Shown here: one piece after another, positions 9,249 through 17,647 of the stretch
Position numbering within the stretch: the first letter of the stretch is position 1
Layout: each line of letters opens with the position of its first letter
Position numbers and translations under genes: made by a program
From: Flammeovirga aprica JL-4
Lineage (GTDB): Bacteria; Bacteroidota; Bacteroidia; Cytophagales; Flammeovirgaceae
NCBI RefSeq assembly: GCF_012844305.1
Contig: NZ_JABANE010000089.1
Span: 1-38,350 of the forward strand
Length of the DNA stretch: 38,350 nt
Reading direction: 5' to 3'
Notes under the pieces: generated by a model
Database searches by the model: none
Seen by the model: only the letters and a program-made list of their open reading frames with translations
What the model was told of the DNA's origin: nothing

Positions 9249-10289
9249 ATGGAAAAAATGTACACATATATACTGATAATTTTATCTTATATCTTCTTGC
9301 AGGGGTGTACCACTGTAGAGCAGAAGAAGGAAGTCAGTGTGCAGTCCATTCCAAATGTTATTATCACTACAGATATCAATAATGAATCATTTTCTACTAC
9401 TGATGAGCATGCCTTAATTTATTTATTATGGCATCTAAATAATGTTAGACTTCAATCAGTAGTCATGGAAGAATTTAACAGTTACGGAGAAGAGAAATTA
9501 AAAAACATCTTAAATTGTTATGCTGAAGATTTCAATAATCCTTCTAATTCTTTCCAGAAAAATAACTTTCCAGCACCTAACGATCTACACCACCTTATAG
9601 TAAAAGGAGGGGATGCTGGAACGAAGAAGATCATTCATCTTTCGAGACAAAATAAAGAAACACCACTTTATGTTTTGGTGATGGGAAGCATGAAACCTGT
9701 AAAAGAAGCATTATTTCTTGCTCCAGACATTGCCAATAATATAAGAGTGATTTCAGTGGGGACTGGCATCAAACCTCCCAATGAGGATGTTTGTGGCAAC
9801 CTGAACTGGAACGGGTGGGGAAGAACAGAAGTCTACGAAAGATTTACAGACTTGTGGTGGATTGAGAACGACTGGGCATTCAAAGGGATGTCTGAAGGAG
9901 AAGAGCCAACCGCATTTTACAACAATGTCATTAACTATGGCGCCTTGGGAAATTATTTGACCAAGAGCAAAATACAAACAATAAACCTGGAGGAAGCTAT
10001 TCCTATCATGTTTTTGATCGATGCCAAAATCAATGTGAATCACCCTGAGTTTGGGGGCTGGACCGGAAATTACATCAAGCCTTTTCCGGTGGAAAGACCA
10101 AACTACTGGGTAGACAGAGCAAAGACGAAAAAGTGGAATTATCGAAAACCATGCAACTCCTGGGAGTTGGCCCATCAGGTTTTAGAGGAACGGAAAGTGA
10201 ACATTATCCACAGGAGAACTGAAATGTTTTCTTCCCTCTTATCTAAACTCAACAAACTTTATTCTCCTAACAATAAGGAGAACAGTTAA
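9249..10289 (+). CDS. Nucleoside-hydrolase-like lipoprotein
   Basis: A 346-residue lipoprotein (signal ending LQGC) starting at ATG 9249; a TTG two codons earlier is less likely. The mature part opens NVIITTDINN and continues with TDEHALIYLLWHL. This resembles the aspartate-rich calcium site and first helix of the nucleoside hydrolase fold, as in Sde182/DUF1593-type proteins. LYVLVMGSMKPVKEAL and IRVISVGTG fit the later core strands. The usual DxDxxDD cluster is degenerate, so a classical ribohydrolase activity is doubtful. It sits 24 bases ahead of GH26 and appears co-transcribed, suggesting a role on glycan, but none is established. The fold call is by motif resemblance only. Confidence 0.6.
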   Translation: MEKMYTYILIILSYIFLQGCTTVEQKKEVSVQSIPNVIITTDINNESFSTTDEHALIYLLWHLNNVRLQSVVMEEFNSYGEEKLKNILNCYAEDFNNPSNSFQKNNFPAPNDLHHLIVKGGDAGTKKIIHLSRQNKETPLYVLVMGSMKPVKEALFLAPDIANNIRVISVGTGIKPPNEDVCGNLNWNGWGRTEVYERFTDLWWIENDWAFKGMSEGEEPTAFYNNVINYGALGNYLTKSKIQTINLEEAIPIMFLIDAKINVNHPEFGGWTGNYIKPFPVERPNYWVDRAKTKKWNYRKPCNSWELAHQVLEERKVNIIHRRTEMFSSLLSKLNKLYSPNNKENS

Positions 10290-10313
10290 AGCATTTTTTT
10301 AAATAGTATAATA

Positions 10314-11444
10314 ATGAAAAAGATTTTACTTACTTCTTTACTATTTTGTTTCTTCTCTATTGGGTCTAACGCTACCAATACGAATGAGGATCCAAAACTA
10401 AATGACAAGAAGGCCACGCAACCGACAATTGAGCTATACCAGCAATTAAATCGCGTTTCTCAAAATGGTCAAACAATCTTTGGACATCAGGATGATCTAG
10501 CCTATGGCTATCATTGGTGGGGAGACAACTCAGATGTGAAACAAGTAACTGGTGACTATCCTGGACTTTACGGTTGGGATATGGGCAAAATCGGAAATGA
10601 AAAGAATTTAGATGGTGTTGCTTTTGAGGACATCAAAAAATATATCAGAGAAGCTTATGCTCGTGGTGGTGTTACAACATTGAGCTGGCACATGATCAAC
10701 CTTAAAGAACAAACAAGTTCTTGGGATACGACAAGAGTGGTACATGAGATGTTGAAAGGTGGAAAATACCACAAAGATTTTATTCAGAAGCTTGACTTAT
10801 TTGCTGATTTTGTCAATGACTTGGAAGTGAATGGCGAAAAGATTCCATTACTTTTCAGACCTTGGCACGAACACAATGGCTCATGGTTCTGGTGGGGAGG
10901 CAAGAATGTTTCTATTGAAGATTATAAAGCCCTTTGGCAATTTACAGTAAAATATTTAAGAGATAAAAAGAAAATCCATCACCTGATTTATGTATACTCA
11001 ACAGATGCTTTCCAAACAAAGGAAGAGTACTTGGAAAGATTCCCAGGCGATGAATATGTAGATATTTTAGGTTTTGATGATTACGGTGCCTTCAGATCTT
11101 ATGCTGATGAGGCAAGAGAGCAATGGATTATCAATGAATTAGAAATTGTAGCAAAACTTGCAGATGAAAAAGGTAAAATCTGTGCTTTCACCGAATCAGG
11201 TTTAGAGGCAGTGACAGACGATACTTTCTTTACACAGAAATTACTTCCAAAATTAAATCACAATGAGTGGACGAAAAAGGCGGCTTATGTGATGCTTTGG
11301 AGAAACGCCAACTATCAAAAAGAGCAGAGAGACCACTTCTATGTACCTTACAAAGGACACTCTTCTGCCAAAGACTTTATCCAATTTACTGAAGACCCTA
11401 GCATCTTACTGGAGTCTGACCTAATGAAAGTGAAAGAGAATTAA
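10314..11444 (+). CDS. GH26 beta-mannanase (endo- or mannobiose-releasing)
   Basis: A retaining glycoside hydrolase family 26 enzyme cutting beta-1,4-mannan or manno-oligosaccharides. A type I signal peptide (residues 1-20, no lipobox) suggests the periplasm. The catalytic-domain motifs appear in order: FGHQDDLAYGYHWW near the start, LSWHMIN, then RPWHEHNGSWFWWG with acid/base E186. IYVYSTDAF and ILGFDDYG follow, then FTESG with nucleophile E294. At 376 residues it is a single-domain enzyme of normal size. It is 14 bases ahead of the symporter gene. The order GH26, symporter, GH130 and epimerase matches the mannobiose module of Bacteroides fragilis, where GH26 releases mannobiose. An exo-like mode is inferred from that parallel. 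Confidence 0.93.
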   Translation: MKKILLTSLLFCFFSIGSNATNTNEDPKLNDKKATQPTIELYQQLNRVSQNGQTIFGHQDDLAYGYHWWGDNSDVKQVTGDYPGLYGWDMGKIGNEKNLDGVAFEDIKKYIREAYARGGVTTLSWHMINLKEQTSSWDTTRVVHEMLKGGKYHKDFIQKLDLFADFVNDLEVNGEKIPLLFRPWHEHNGSWFWWGGKNVSIEDYKALWQFTVKYLRDKKKIHHLIYVYSTDAFQTKEEYLERFPGDEYVDILGFDDYGAFRSYADEAREQWIINELEIVAKLADEKGKICAFTESGLEAVTDDTFFTQKLLPKLNHNEWTKKAAYVMLWRNANYQKEQRDHFYVPYKGHSSAKDFIQFTEDPSILLESDLMKVKEN

Positions 11445-11458
11445 TCAACGAACTCATT

Positions 11459-13342
11459 ATGCAACTCGAAACCTTAGATCTGATCATTATTGGGCTTTAT
11501 CTGCTGTCAACAGTAGTGATCGGTATTTACCTTAAAAAACAAGCCTCCAAAAACATGGAATCGTATTTCCTTGGGGGCAACTCTTTACCATGGTACATGT
11601 TGGGCTTGTCCAACGCTTCCGGAATGTTTGATATTTCGGGAACAATGTGGATGGTGTACTTGTGCTTTGTTTATGGACTGAAAAGTGTATGGATACCATG
11701 GTTATGGCCAGCTTTCAATCAGATTTTCTTAATGATTTATTTATCAATCTGGTTGAGAAGATCCAACGTACTGACAGGTGCTGAATGGATTAGAACTCGT
11801 TTTGGTGACGGTACCGGAGGAAAACTATCTCATATGGTAGTGGTGTTCTTCGCTATCTTAAGTTGCCTTGGTTTCTTGTCTTACGGCTTTATTGGAATTG
11901 GTAAGTTCATCGAAATCTTCATTCCATGGTCATATGTAGGTCAGTTTATGCCATTTGAGCTAACTGCAGAGCAAGTACCTTACGCTTACGGTATCTTGTT
12001 TACAACCATCGCTACTTTTTATGTAGTAATGGGCGGTATGTTGTCTATCGTTTGGACAGACGTAATGCAGTTTGGAATCATGACTGTTTCCGCATTAGTG
12101 ATTGGCGGTATTGCAATGTACCAAGTAGATGCAGAAACATTGATGGGCATGGTGCCAGAAGGATGGGATTCGCCATTGTTCAATTATGACTTAAATATGG
12201 ACTGGTCGGCTTACATTCCTTCCGTAAATGAAAAAATGGAAAGTGACGGCTTCACACCTTTCTCTATCTTCTTTATGATGATGTTGTTCAAAGGATTCTT
12301 CGCATCGATGGCAGGGCCAGCACCTAACTTTGATATGCAGAAAATCTTATCTACAAAATCACCAAAAGAAGCGGCTAAAATGAGTGGTTTTGTATCAGCG
12401 GTAATGTTCTTGCCAAGATACTTGATGATCGGTGGTTTCACGATTTTAGCAGTGGTTTATTTCAGTGGAGACATCAATCAAGCAGGCAGTGGTTTTGATT
12501 TTGAAAACATCTTGCCAATGGCCATTAAGGAATTCGTTCCATCAGGTTTAATGGGCTTATTATTAGCCGGTTTATTGGCCGCATTTATGTCCACTTTTGC
12601 CTCAACGGTCAACGCTGCGCCAGCTTATTTAGTAAACGATATTTATTTAAGATACATTAATCCTGATGCGAGTGGTAAACTGCAAATGAGAGCAAGTTAT
12701 ATCATCTCTGCAGCGGTAGTAGTGATCAGTACCATCATTGGTTTATATGTTGAAAATATCAACTCCGTATTACAGTGGATCGTATCAGCACTTTACGGTG
12801 GATATATCGCTGCCAACTTCCTGAAATGGCACTGGTGGAGATTCAACGGTCACGGCTTCTTCTGGGGAATGGCCGCAGGTATTGCCGCTTCAATGGTCTT
12901 CCCGTTAGTTTTCAAAGAGACCTTGGAACTGTATTATTTCCCACTTCTTTTTGCGGTGTCAATGATCGGTTCAGTAGCCGGCACATTGCTGACAAAACCT
13001 ACAGAAGAGAAGACGTTGATGAATTTCTACAAAACTGTAAGACCTTGGGGATTCTGGGGGCCAATCAAACGTAAAGTGATGGCGAAAGATCCAAACTTCG
13101 AAGGAAATAAAGATTTCAAAAAAGATATGTTCAATGTAGTGATCGGTATCGTTTGGCAATCAACGCTGACATTACTTCCACTTTACATTGTGATCAAAGA
13201 AGAAATGGGCATCCTTTCAACAGCAGCGGTGCTCATTATCACCACGCTTATTCTGAAGAAAAACTGGTACGATAAGTTGCCAGAGGAACCTCAGAAAGTG
13301 CCTGACAGCATTGAAGATAAGGAACTTGTAGAAGTGAATTAG
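11459..13342 (+). CDS. Sodium:solute symporter family transporter, probably for mannobiose
   Basis: An inner-membrane SSS-family (SGLT-like) cotransporter. It begins with a hydrophobic helix (LDLIIIGLYLLSTVVIGIYL) and then shows SYFLGGNSLPWYMLGLSNASG, the usual N-terminal signature. About 13-14 membrane helices can be counted. LLAGLLAAFMSTFASTVNA is the conserved sodium-site helix. At 627 residues it is longer than many members because of extra C-terminal helices after residue 540. Its place between GH26 and the GH130/epimerase pair makes manno-disaccharide uptake the best guess. Substrate is inferred from the parallel mannan cluster, not read from the sequence. Confidence 0.92.
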   Translation: MQLETLDLIIIGLYLLSTVVIGIYLKKQASKNMESYFLGGNSLPWYMLGLSNASGMFDISGTMWMVYLCFVYGLKSVWIPWLWPAFNQIFLMIYLSIWLRRSNVLTGAEWIRTRFGDGTGGKLSHMVVVFFAILSCLGFLSYGFIGIGKFIEIFIPWSYVGQFMPFELTAEQVPYAYGILFTTIATFYVVMGGMLSIVWTDVMQFGIMTVSALVIGGIAMYQVDAETLMGMVPEGWDSPLFNYDLNMDWSAYIPSVNEKMESDGFTPFSIFFMMMLFKGFFASMAGPAPNFDMQKILSTKSPKEAAKMSGFVSAVMFLPRYLMIGGFTILAVVYFSGDINQAGSGFDFENILPMAIKEFVPSGLMGLLLAGLLAAFMSTFASTVNAAPAYLVNDIYLRYINPDASGKLQMRASYIISAAVVVISTIIGLYVENINSVLQWIVSALYGGYIAANFLKWHWWRFNGHGFFWGMAAGIAASMVFPLVFKETLELYYFPLLFAVSMIGSVAGTLLTKPTEEKTLMNFYKTVRPWGFWGPIKRKVMAKDPNFEGNKDFKKDMFNVVIGIVWQSTLTLLPLYIVIKEEMGILSTAAVLIITTLILKKNWYDKLPEEPQKVPDSIEDKELVEVN

Positions 13343-13367
13343 ATGAACAATCAAAAGGTAAATGTTT

Positions 13368-13511
13368 CAAGTGTTAAGCGTTAGCGTCACTTGGAACTAT
13401 ACATTGGCGAAGTCTCCTGACTTCGAATATCATGACTTATTATTATGTATTTCGAAGTCGGGAGACTTCGCCAATGCCCATCACAAGTGACGCCTAACGG
13501 CTTAACACTTG
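13368..13511. repeat. Intergenic fold-back element (nested inverted repeat)
   Basis: Two nested inverted repeats fill most of the 221-base gap between the symporter and GH130. The outer arms (13368-13393 and 13484-13511) both read CAAGTGTTAAG...CACTTG-like sequence. The inner arms (13403-13427 and 13451-13475) are 25 bases long with one mismatch and carry CTTCGAA. The spacer between the inner arms is about 23 bases. A damaged relative lies after the GH5_7-linked sulfatase gene. It looks like a non-autonomous fold-back or REP-type element. As RNA it would form a long hairpin inside the operon and could affect mRNA decay or read-through. Confidence 0.8.
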
Positions 13512-13563
13512 CGATATAAAAATTTACATACAAAAGAGACAAAAAGAAATAAAGAATAATACA

Positions 13564-14772
13564 ATGAACTTTAAAGAGCAATTAACCGGACTTATTGAAA
13601 AACAGGAAGCATTATTAAGCAAAAAAAATCAGCCTTCTGATGCATACAATGGTATTTTCACTAAATACGAAAACCCTATACTTACAGCAGACCATACCCC
13701 ATTATATTGGAGATTCGACCTAAATGAAGCCTCAAACCCTCACCTTCAAGAGCGTATAGGAATGAACGCTACGTTCAATGCAGGAGCCATTCGTTTCAAT
13801 GGTAAATACGTGTTGATGGTGAGAGTGGAAGGGGTAGACAGAAAGTCTTTCTTTGCTGTAGCTGAAAGTGAAAATGGTATTGACAATTTCCGTTTTTGGG
13901 ATAAGCCTGTATTAATGCCAGAAACAGAAGAGCCAGATACAAACGTATATGATATGCGTCTAACACAGCACGAAGACGGATGGATCTATGGTATTTTCTG
14001 TACAGAAAGAAAAGATCCTAACGCACCTGCAGGTGACACTTCATCGGCAGTAGCGGCGGCAGGTATTGTTCGTACAAAAGACTTGGTAAACTTTGAACGT
14101 CTTCCTGATTTGATTTCTTACTCAGGTCAGCAAAGAAACGTGGTATTACACCCTGAATTTGTAGACGGGAAATATGCATTATATACAAGACCACAAGACG
14201 GCTTTATTGATACAGGTTCAGGCGGAGGAATCGCTTGGGGATTGACAGACTCAATGGAGAAAGCGGAAGTGAAAGAGGAAAGAGTGATTGAGCCGAAAAT
14301 CTATCACACGATCAAAGAAGTGAAAAACGGTCAAGGTCCAGCGCCAATCAAAACTTCAGAAGGTTGGTTGCACCTGGCACACGGTGTAAGAAACACTGCG
14401 GCAGGTCTTCGTTATGTATTGTATATGTTCATGACTTCATTAGAAGATCCTACAAAAGTAACGCACCGTCCAGCAGGTCATTTTATTGCACCGCTTGGAG
14501 AGGAAAGAGTAGGTGATGTATCTAACGTAGCTTTTGCTAACGGTTGGATTGCAGATGAGAATGGAGAAGTGAAAATCTACTACGCATCATCTGATACAAG
14601 AATGCATGTAGCAACATCAACAATTGATCAACTGGTTGATTACTGTAAAAATACGCCAGAAGATGGATACCGTTCTGTGACTTCGGTTCAGACTATTCAT
14701 GATATGGTAGACAAGAATGAAAGAATGATAGATGAACTTGGAATTGTAATTCCGAATAGAGAAACAGTTTAA
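13564..14772 (+). CDS. GH130 4-O-beta-D-mannosyl-D-glucose phosphorylase
   Basis: A cytoplasmic phosphorylase that splits beta-1,4-mannosyl-glucose with phosphate into mannose-1-phosphate and glucose. There is no signal peptide. The five-bladed propeller fold is indicated by RIGMNATFNAGAIRFNGKY and VRVEG. VYDMRLT holds D130, matching the conserved general-acid aspartate of GH130. HPEFVDGKYALYTRPQDG and GPAPIKTSEGWLHLAHGV follow. The 402-residue length fits GH130 subfamily 1. It sits directly before the epimerase that makes its substrate, which supports the mannosyl-glucose specificity over other GH130 activities. Confidence 0.92.
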   Translation: MNFKEQLTGLIEKQEALLSKKNQPSDAYNGIFTKYENPILTADHTPLYWRFDLNEASNPHLQERIGMNATFNAGAIRFNGKYVLMVRVEGVDRKSFFAVAESENGIDNFRFWDKPVLMPETEEPDTNVYDMRLTQHEDGWIYGIFCTERKDPNAPAGDTSSAVAAAGIVRTKDLVNFERLPDLISYSGQQRNVVLHPEFVDGKYALYTRPQDGFIDTGSGGGIAWGLTDSMEKAEVKEERVIEPKIYHTIKEVKNGQGPAPIKTSEGWLHLAHGVRNTAAGLRYVLYMFMTSLEDPTKVTHRPAGHFIAPLGEERVGDVSNVAFANGWIADENGEVKIYYASSDTRMHVATSTIDQLVDYCKNTPEDGYRSVTSVQTIHDMVDKNERMIDELGIVIPNRETV

Positions 14773-14776
14773 TAAG

Positions 14777-14810
14777 ATAATTACTAAAGGGTATGCTTTA
14801 GTAATTATTT
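14777..14810 (+). terminator. Hairpin after GH130, weak terminator or processing site
   Basis: A perfect 13-base-pair stem (14777-14789 with 14796-14808) and a six-base loop start five bases after the GH130 stop. Only two T residues follow, so it is a poor intrinsic terminator. It could protect or process the transcript between GH130 and the epimerase gene. Confidence 0.5.
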
Positions 14811-14888
14811 AGTAGAGAGTAATAAAGAGGGGAGAGATACAATGACTCTTCCTTCTTTCCTCAAACATTCATTTAATTTTTTGGGAAG

Positions 14889-16097
14889 ATGATAGATTCA
14901 TTCAAAACAGCATTACAGAAAGAACTTACAGACGGTATTTTAAAATATTGGGCTGAGGAAACCATTGATCATAAAAATGGAGGTTTTTACGGTCAGATTT
15001 CTTATGACAATAAAGTCAATGAAACAGCCGACAAAGGGGCAATTATGCATGCCAGAATTTTATGGACTTTTGCAGCTGCTTACCGTCAGTTAGGAGATAA
15101 AAAATACTTGGAAGTTTGTGATCATGCTTATGAATATATCAAAGCACATTTCCTGGATAAGGAAAATGGCGGAGTCTACTGGATGGTCGATTATTTGGGT
15201 GAAAAAGTAGATGGCAAAAAGCAAATCTATGCTAATGCTTTTGTAATTTACGCCTTTTCAGAATATGCAATGGCGAAAAGTGTGATTGAACCATTGGAAT
15301 TAGCCATGGATATTTTCCAGGAAATTGAAGAGCATTCTTTTGATCAGGAATTGAACGGTTATTTTGAAGCATACACTGAAGAGTGGGTGTTGATGGAAGA
15401 TTTACGATTGAGTGAAAAAGACAAGAACGAAAAGAAAACAAACAATACACACTTACATATTTTAGAAGCCTATACCACATTATACATCGCCACAAAAAAT
15501 CAAAAAGTAGGACAGCAGTTACGCAACTTGATTGAATTGTTTTTAGACACAATTCTCGATTCAGAGACCTATCACTTCAAACTTTTCTTTGATGAAAGAT
15601 GGACACTGAAATCAGATGAAATCAGTTACGGTCATGACATTGAAGGCGCTTGGTTGATTCAAGAAGCGGCAGTGGCTTTAGGTGATGAAGCACTTTTAGC
15701 AAAAGTAAAAGATGTAGCGGTAAAAATTGCAGAAGTGACGCTGGCAGAGGGAATTGCGGAAGATGGAGCAATTGTCAATGAAGGAGATCCTTCAGGAATT
15801 ACAGATACAGACAGACATTGGTGGCCACAGATTGAAGCAATGGTTGGATTCATCAATGCTTATGAAAACTCAGACGACGAGGTGTACTTAAAGGCGGCGC
15901 ATCGTCTTTGGGAATACACTGAAGCCCATTTGATCAATAAGGAATTTGGAGAATGGTGGTGGAGAGTGGACGAAAACAACGTTCCTAATTTGGAAGAAGA
16001 TAAAGTAGGTCCTTGGAAAGCCCCTTACCATAATGGCAGGGCGTGTATAGAAGGGATCAAACGCTTTGAGAAAATACAATTAGCACAGACAACATAG
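14889..16097 (+). CDS. AGE-family disaccharide 2-epimerase (mannobiose/cellobiose 2-epimerase)
   Basis: A cytoplasmic enzyme of the N-acylglucosamine 2-epimerase family. In this context it should convert beta-1,4-mannobiose to mannosyl-glucose, the substrate of the adjacent phosphorylase. It has an (alpha/alpha)6 barrel without a signal peptide. Motifs in order are HARILWTFAAAYR, the GGVYWMVDYLG segment, NTHLHILEAYTTLY and HDIEGAWL with H249. HWWPQIEA carries H310, and the C-terminal PYHNGRACIE carries H381. H249 and H381 fit the acid/base histidine pair known in cellobiose 2-epimerases. The 402-residue size is standard. Disaccharide rather than N-acylsugar specificity is judged from the motifs and the neighbours. 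Confidence 0.92.
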   Translation: MIDSFKTALQKELTDGILKYWAEETIDHKNGGFYGQISYDNKVNETADKGAIMHARILWTFAAAYRQLGDKKYLEVCDHAYEYIKAHFLDKENGGVYWMVDYLGEKVDGKKQIYANAFVIYAFSEYAMAKSVIEPLELAMDIFQEIEEHSFDQELNGYFEAYTEEWVLMEDLRLSEKDKNEKKTNNTHLHILEAYTTLYIATKNQKVGQQLRNLIELFLDTILDSETYHFKLFFDERWTLKSDEISYGHDIEGAWLIQEAAVALGDEALLAKVKDVAVKIAEVTLAEGIAEDGAIVNEGDPSGITDTDRHWWPQIEAMVGFINAYENSDDEVYLKAAHRLWEYTEAHLINKEFGEWWWRVDENNVPNLEEDKVGPWKAPYHNGRACIEGIKRFEKIQLAQTT

Positions 16098-16132
16098 AAT
16101 ACTAAAAAGGTAGAAGGGTAAATGTTCGTGCA

Positions 16133-16259
16133 CCATGACTGAAGTCATGGGCTAGTGATACAAACTCCAACAACACTAAAGTGATGTTTTCGTCTTCAAT
16201 CTTCAAGACTTTAGTCTTGATTAGGTTGAATTATCACTTATCCATAGTTTTAACTATGG
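16133..16259. repeat. Triple-hairpin REP-like cluster between epimerase and GH5_7
   Basis: Three small hairpins of the same shape occur in a row: 16133-16150, 16203-16220 and 16242-16259. Each has an 8-base-pair stem around a 2-base centre. The first and third have related CCAT...ATGG ends, and AGTGATA (16154) can pair with TATCACT (16232), so the whole can fold as a branched structure. This resembles REP or IS200/IS605-type subterminal structure. No transposase lies nearby. Confidence 0.7.
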
Positions 16260-16298
16260 TGTACAAACCACTTTCCCTCTTCCCTTTAAATAATAAAC

Positions 16299-17645
16299 AT
16301 GAATGAAATGAAAAGATTAAATACACTATTACTATTCGTGCTCTTGTTTGCGGTATCATGTGTAAAGCAAACCAAGGAGCAAGGCAACTCAGCTAAAAAC
16401 AACTTTGTGACCATAGAAAACGGGGCCTTAATGTTGAACGGTCAGCCTTACTATTTTATGGGTGCCAATTATTGGTACGGTATGAATATCGGTATGGAAA
16501 AACTGGGTGACCGTCAGCGTTTGATCAAAGAATTGGATCAAATGAAGGCCATGGGAATTACGAACTTGAGAATCTTGGCTTCATCAGAAGGAGATGAAAA
16601 TCAAGCATTTCAAGTACACCCAACAATGCAGTCTGCTCCAGGTAAATACAACAGAGAAGTATTGGAGGGATTGGACTTTTTCTTAAGTGAAATGGGAAAA
16701 AGAGATATGAAAGCAGTGATGGTATTGAACAACTTCTGGACTTGGTCAGGAGGTATGCCTCAGTACTTACAGTGGGCTGGAAAAGGAGAAGTGCCTTATC
16801 CGCAGATCTCTAACGAATGGAATAAATTTACGGATTATTCAAAACAGTTTTATGCTAATGAAAAAGCATCAAAAATGTTTGAAGAGCACTTAAAAGTATT
16901 GATTACAAGAACCAACTCAGTGTCTGGATTAAAATACACTGAAGACCCTACAATCATGTCATGGCAATTGGCCAATGAACCGAGGGGTTACAGTGAAGTG
17001 GAAGAGTATCATCAATGGATTGCTAAGACTTCAGCATTGATCAAATCACTAGATCCAAACCACTTGGTTTCACTAGGTTCTGAAGGAGATTCTCCAGGAC
17101 CTGATGCGGGAATCAATTTATTGAAAGATGGTGATGTGAAAGATATTGATTATGTAACAATTCACATTTGGGCCCAGAACTGGGGATGGTATGATCCTGC
17201 TAAACCAGAAGAGAAATTTGAAGACACAAAAAAGCAAGTGAGAGAATATTTATACAAGCATGTTGAAGATGCTAAAACGCTAGGAAAGCCCTCGGTTTTA
17301 GAAGAGTTTGGTATTGCTCGTGACAATGATGATTACTCACCAACTGCCACTACGGTGTGGAGAGATAAATATTACAGTTTTGTGTTTGATGAAGTCTACA
17401 AGTTAGCCAAAGAAAAAGCACCAATTTACGGTATGAATTTCTGGGCTTATTCAGGAGAAGGAAGACCGCCAAGACCAAAAGAGTTCTGGAAGAAGGGAGA
17501 CAATTTCTTAGGAGACCCTCCACATGAACCACAAGGCTGGTATGGGGTGTATGACAAGGATCAATCTACGATTCAGGTGATACAAGATTATGCAAAGAAA
17601 ATGAATGGATTAACATCAAAAGTAGTTGCTGATAACGCTCAATAA
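16299..17645 (+). CDS. GH5 subfamily 7 beta-mannanase, lipoprotein
   Basis: An endo-beta-1,4-mannanase with a lipoprotein signal ending AVSC, so anchored in the outer or inner membrane. The ATG three codons later is an equally good start. The TIM-barrel motifs are FMGANYWYGMNIG at the N-terminus, TNLRILASSEGD, then SWQLANEPRGYS with acid/base E227. VTIHIWAQNWGWYD follows, and VLEEFGIARD carries nucleophile E336. These match GH5_7, which also includes fungal and plant mannanases. At 448 residues it is a bare catalytic domain. It is separated by two bases from the following sulfatase gene, so desulfation and chain cleavage are co-expressed. Confidence 0.92.
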   Translation: MNEMKRLNTLLLFVLLFAVSCVKQTKEQGNSAKNNFVTIENGALMLNGQPYYFMGANYWYGMNIGMEKLGDRQRLIKELDQMKAMGITNLRILASSEGDENQAFQVHPTMQSAPGKYNREVLEGLDFFLSEMGKRDMKAVMVLNNFWTWSGGMPQYLQWAGKGEVPYPQISNEWNKFTDYSKQFYANEKASKMFEEHLKVLITRTNSVSGLKYTEDPTIMSWQLANEPRGYSEVEEYHQWIAKTSALIKSLDPNHLVSLGSEGDSPGPDAGINLLKDGDVKDIDYVTIHIWAQNWGWYDPAKPEEKFEDTKKQVREYLYKHVEDAKTLGKPSVLEEFGIARDNDDYSPTATTVWRDKYYSFVFDEVYKLAKEKAPIYGMNFWAYSGEGRPPRPKEFWKKGDNFLGDPPHEPQGWYGVYDKDQSTIQVIQDYAKKMNGLTSKVVADNAQ

Positions 17646-17647
17646 TC

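Noticed and set aside
9753..10175. Open frame of 140 codons on the minus strand
   Set aside because: It lies wholly inside the nucleoside-hydrolase-like gene, has no domain pattern, and the plus-strand protein is clearly the real one.
12775..13074. Open frame of 99 codons on the plus strand
   Set aside because: Out-of-frame shadow of the symporter gene with no recognisable protein features.
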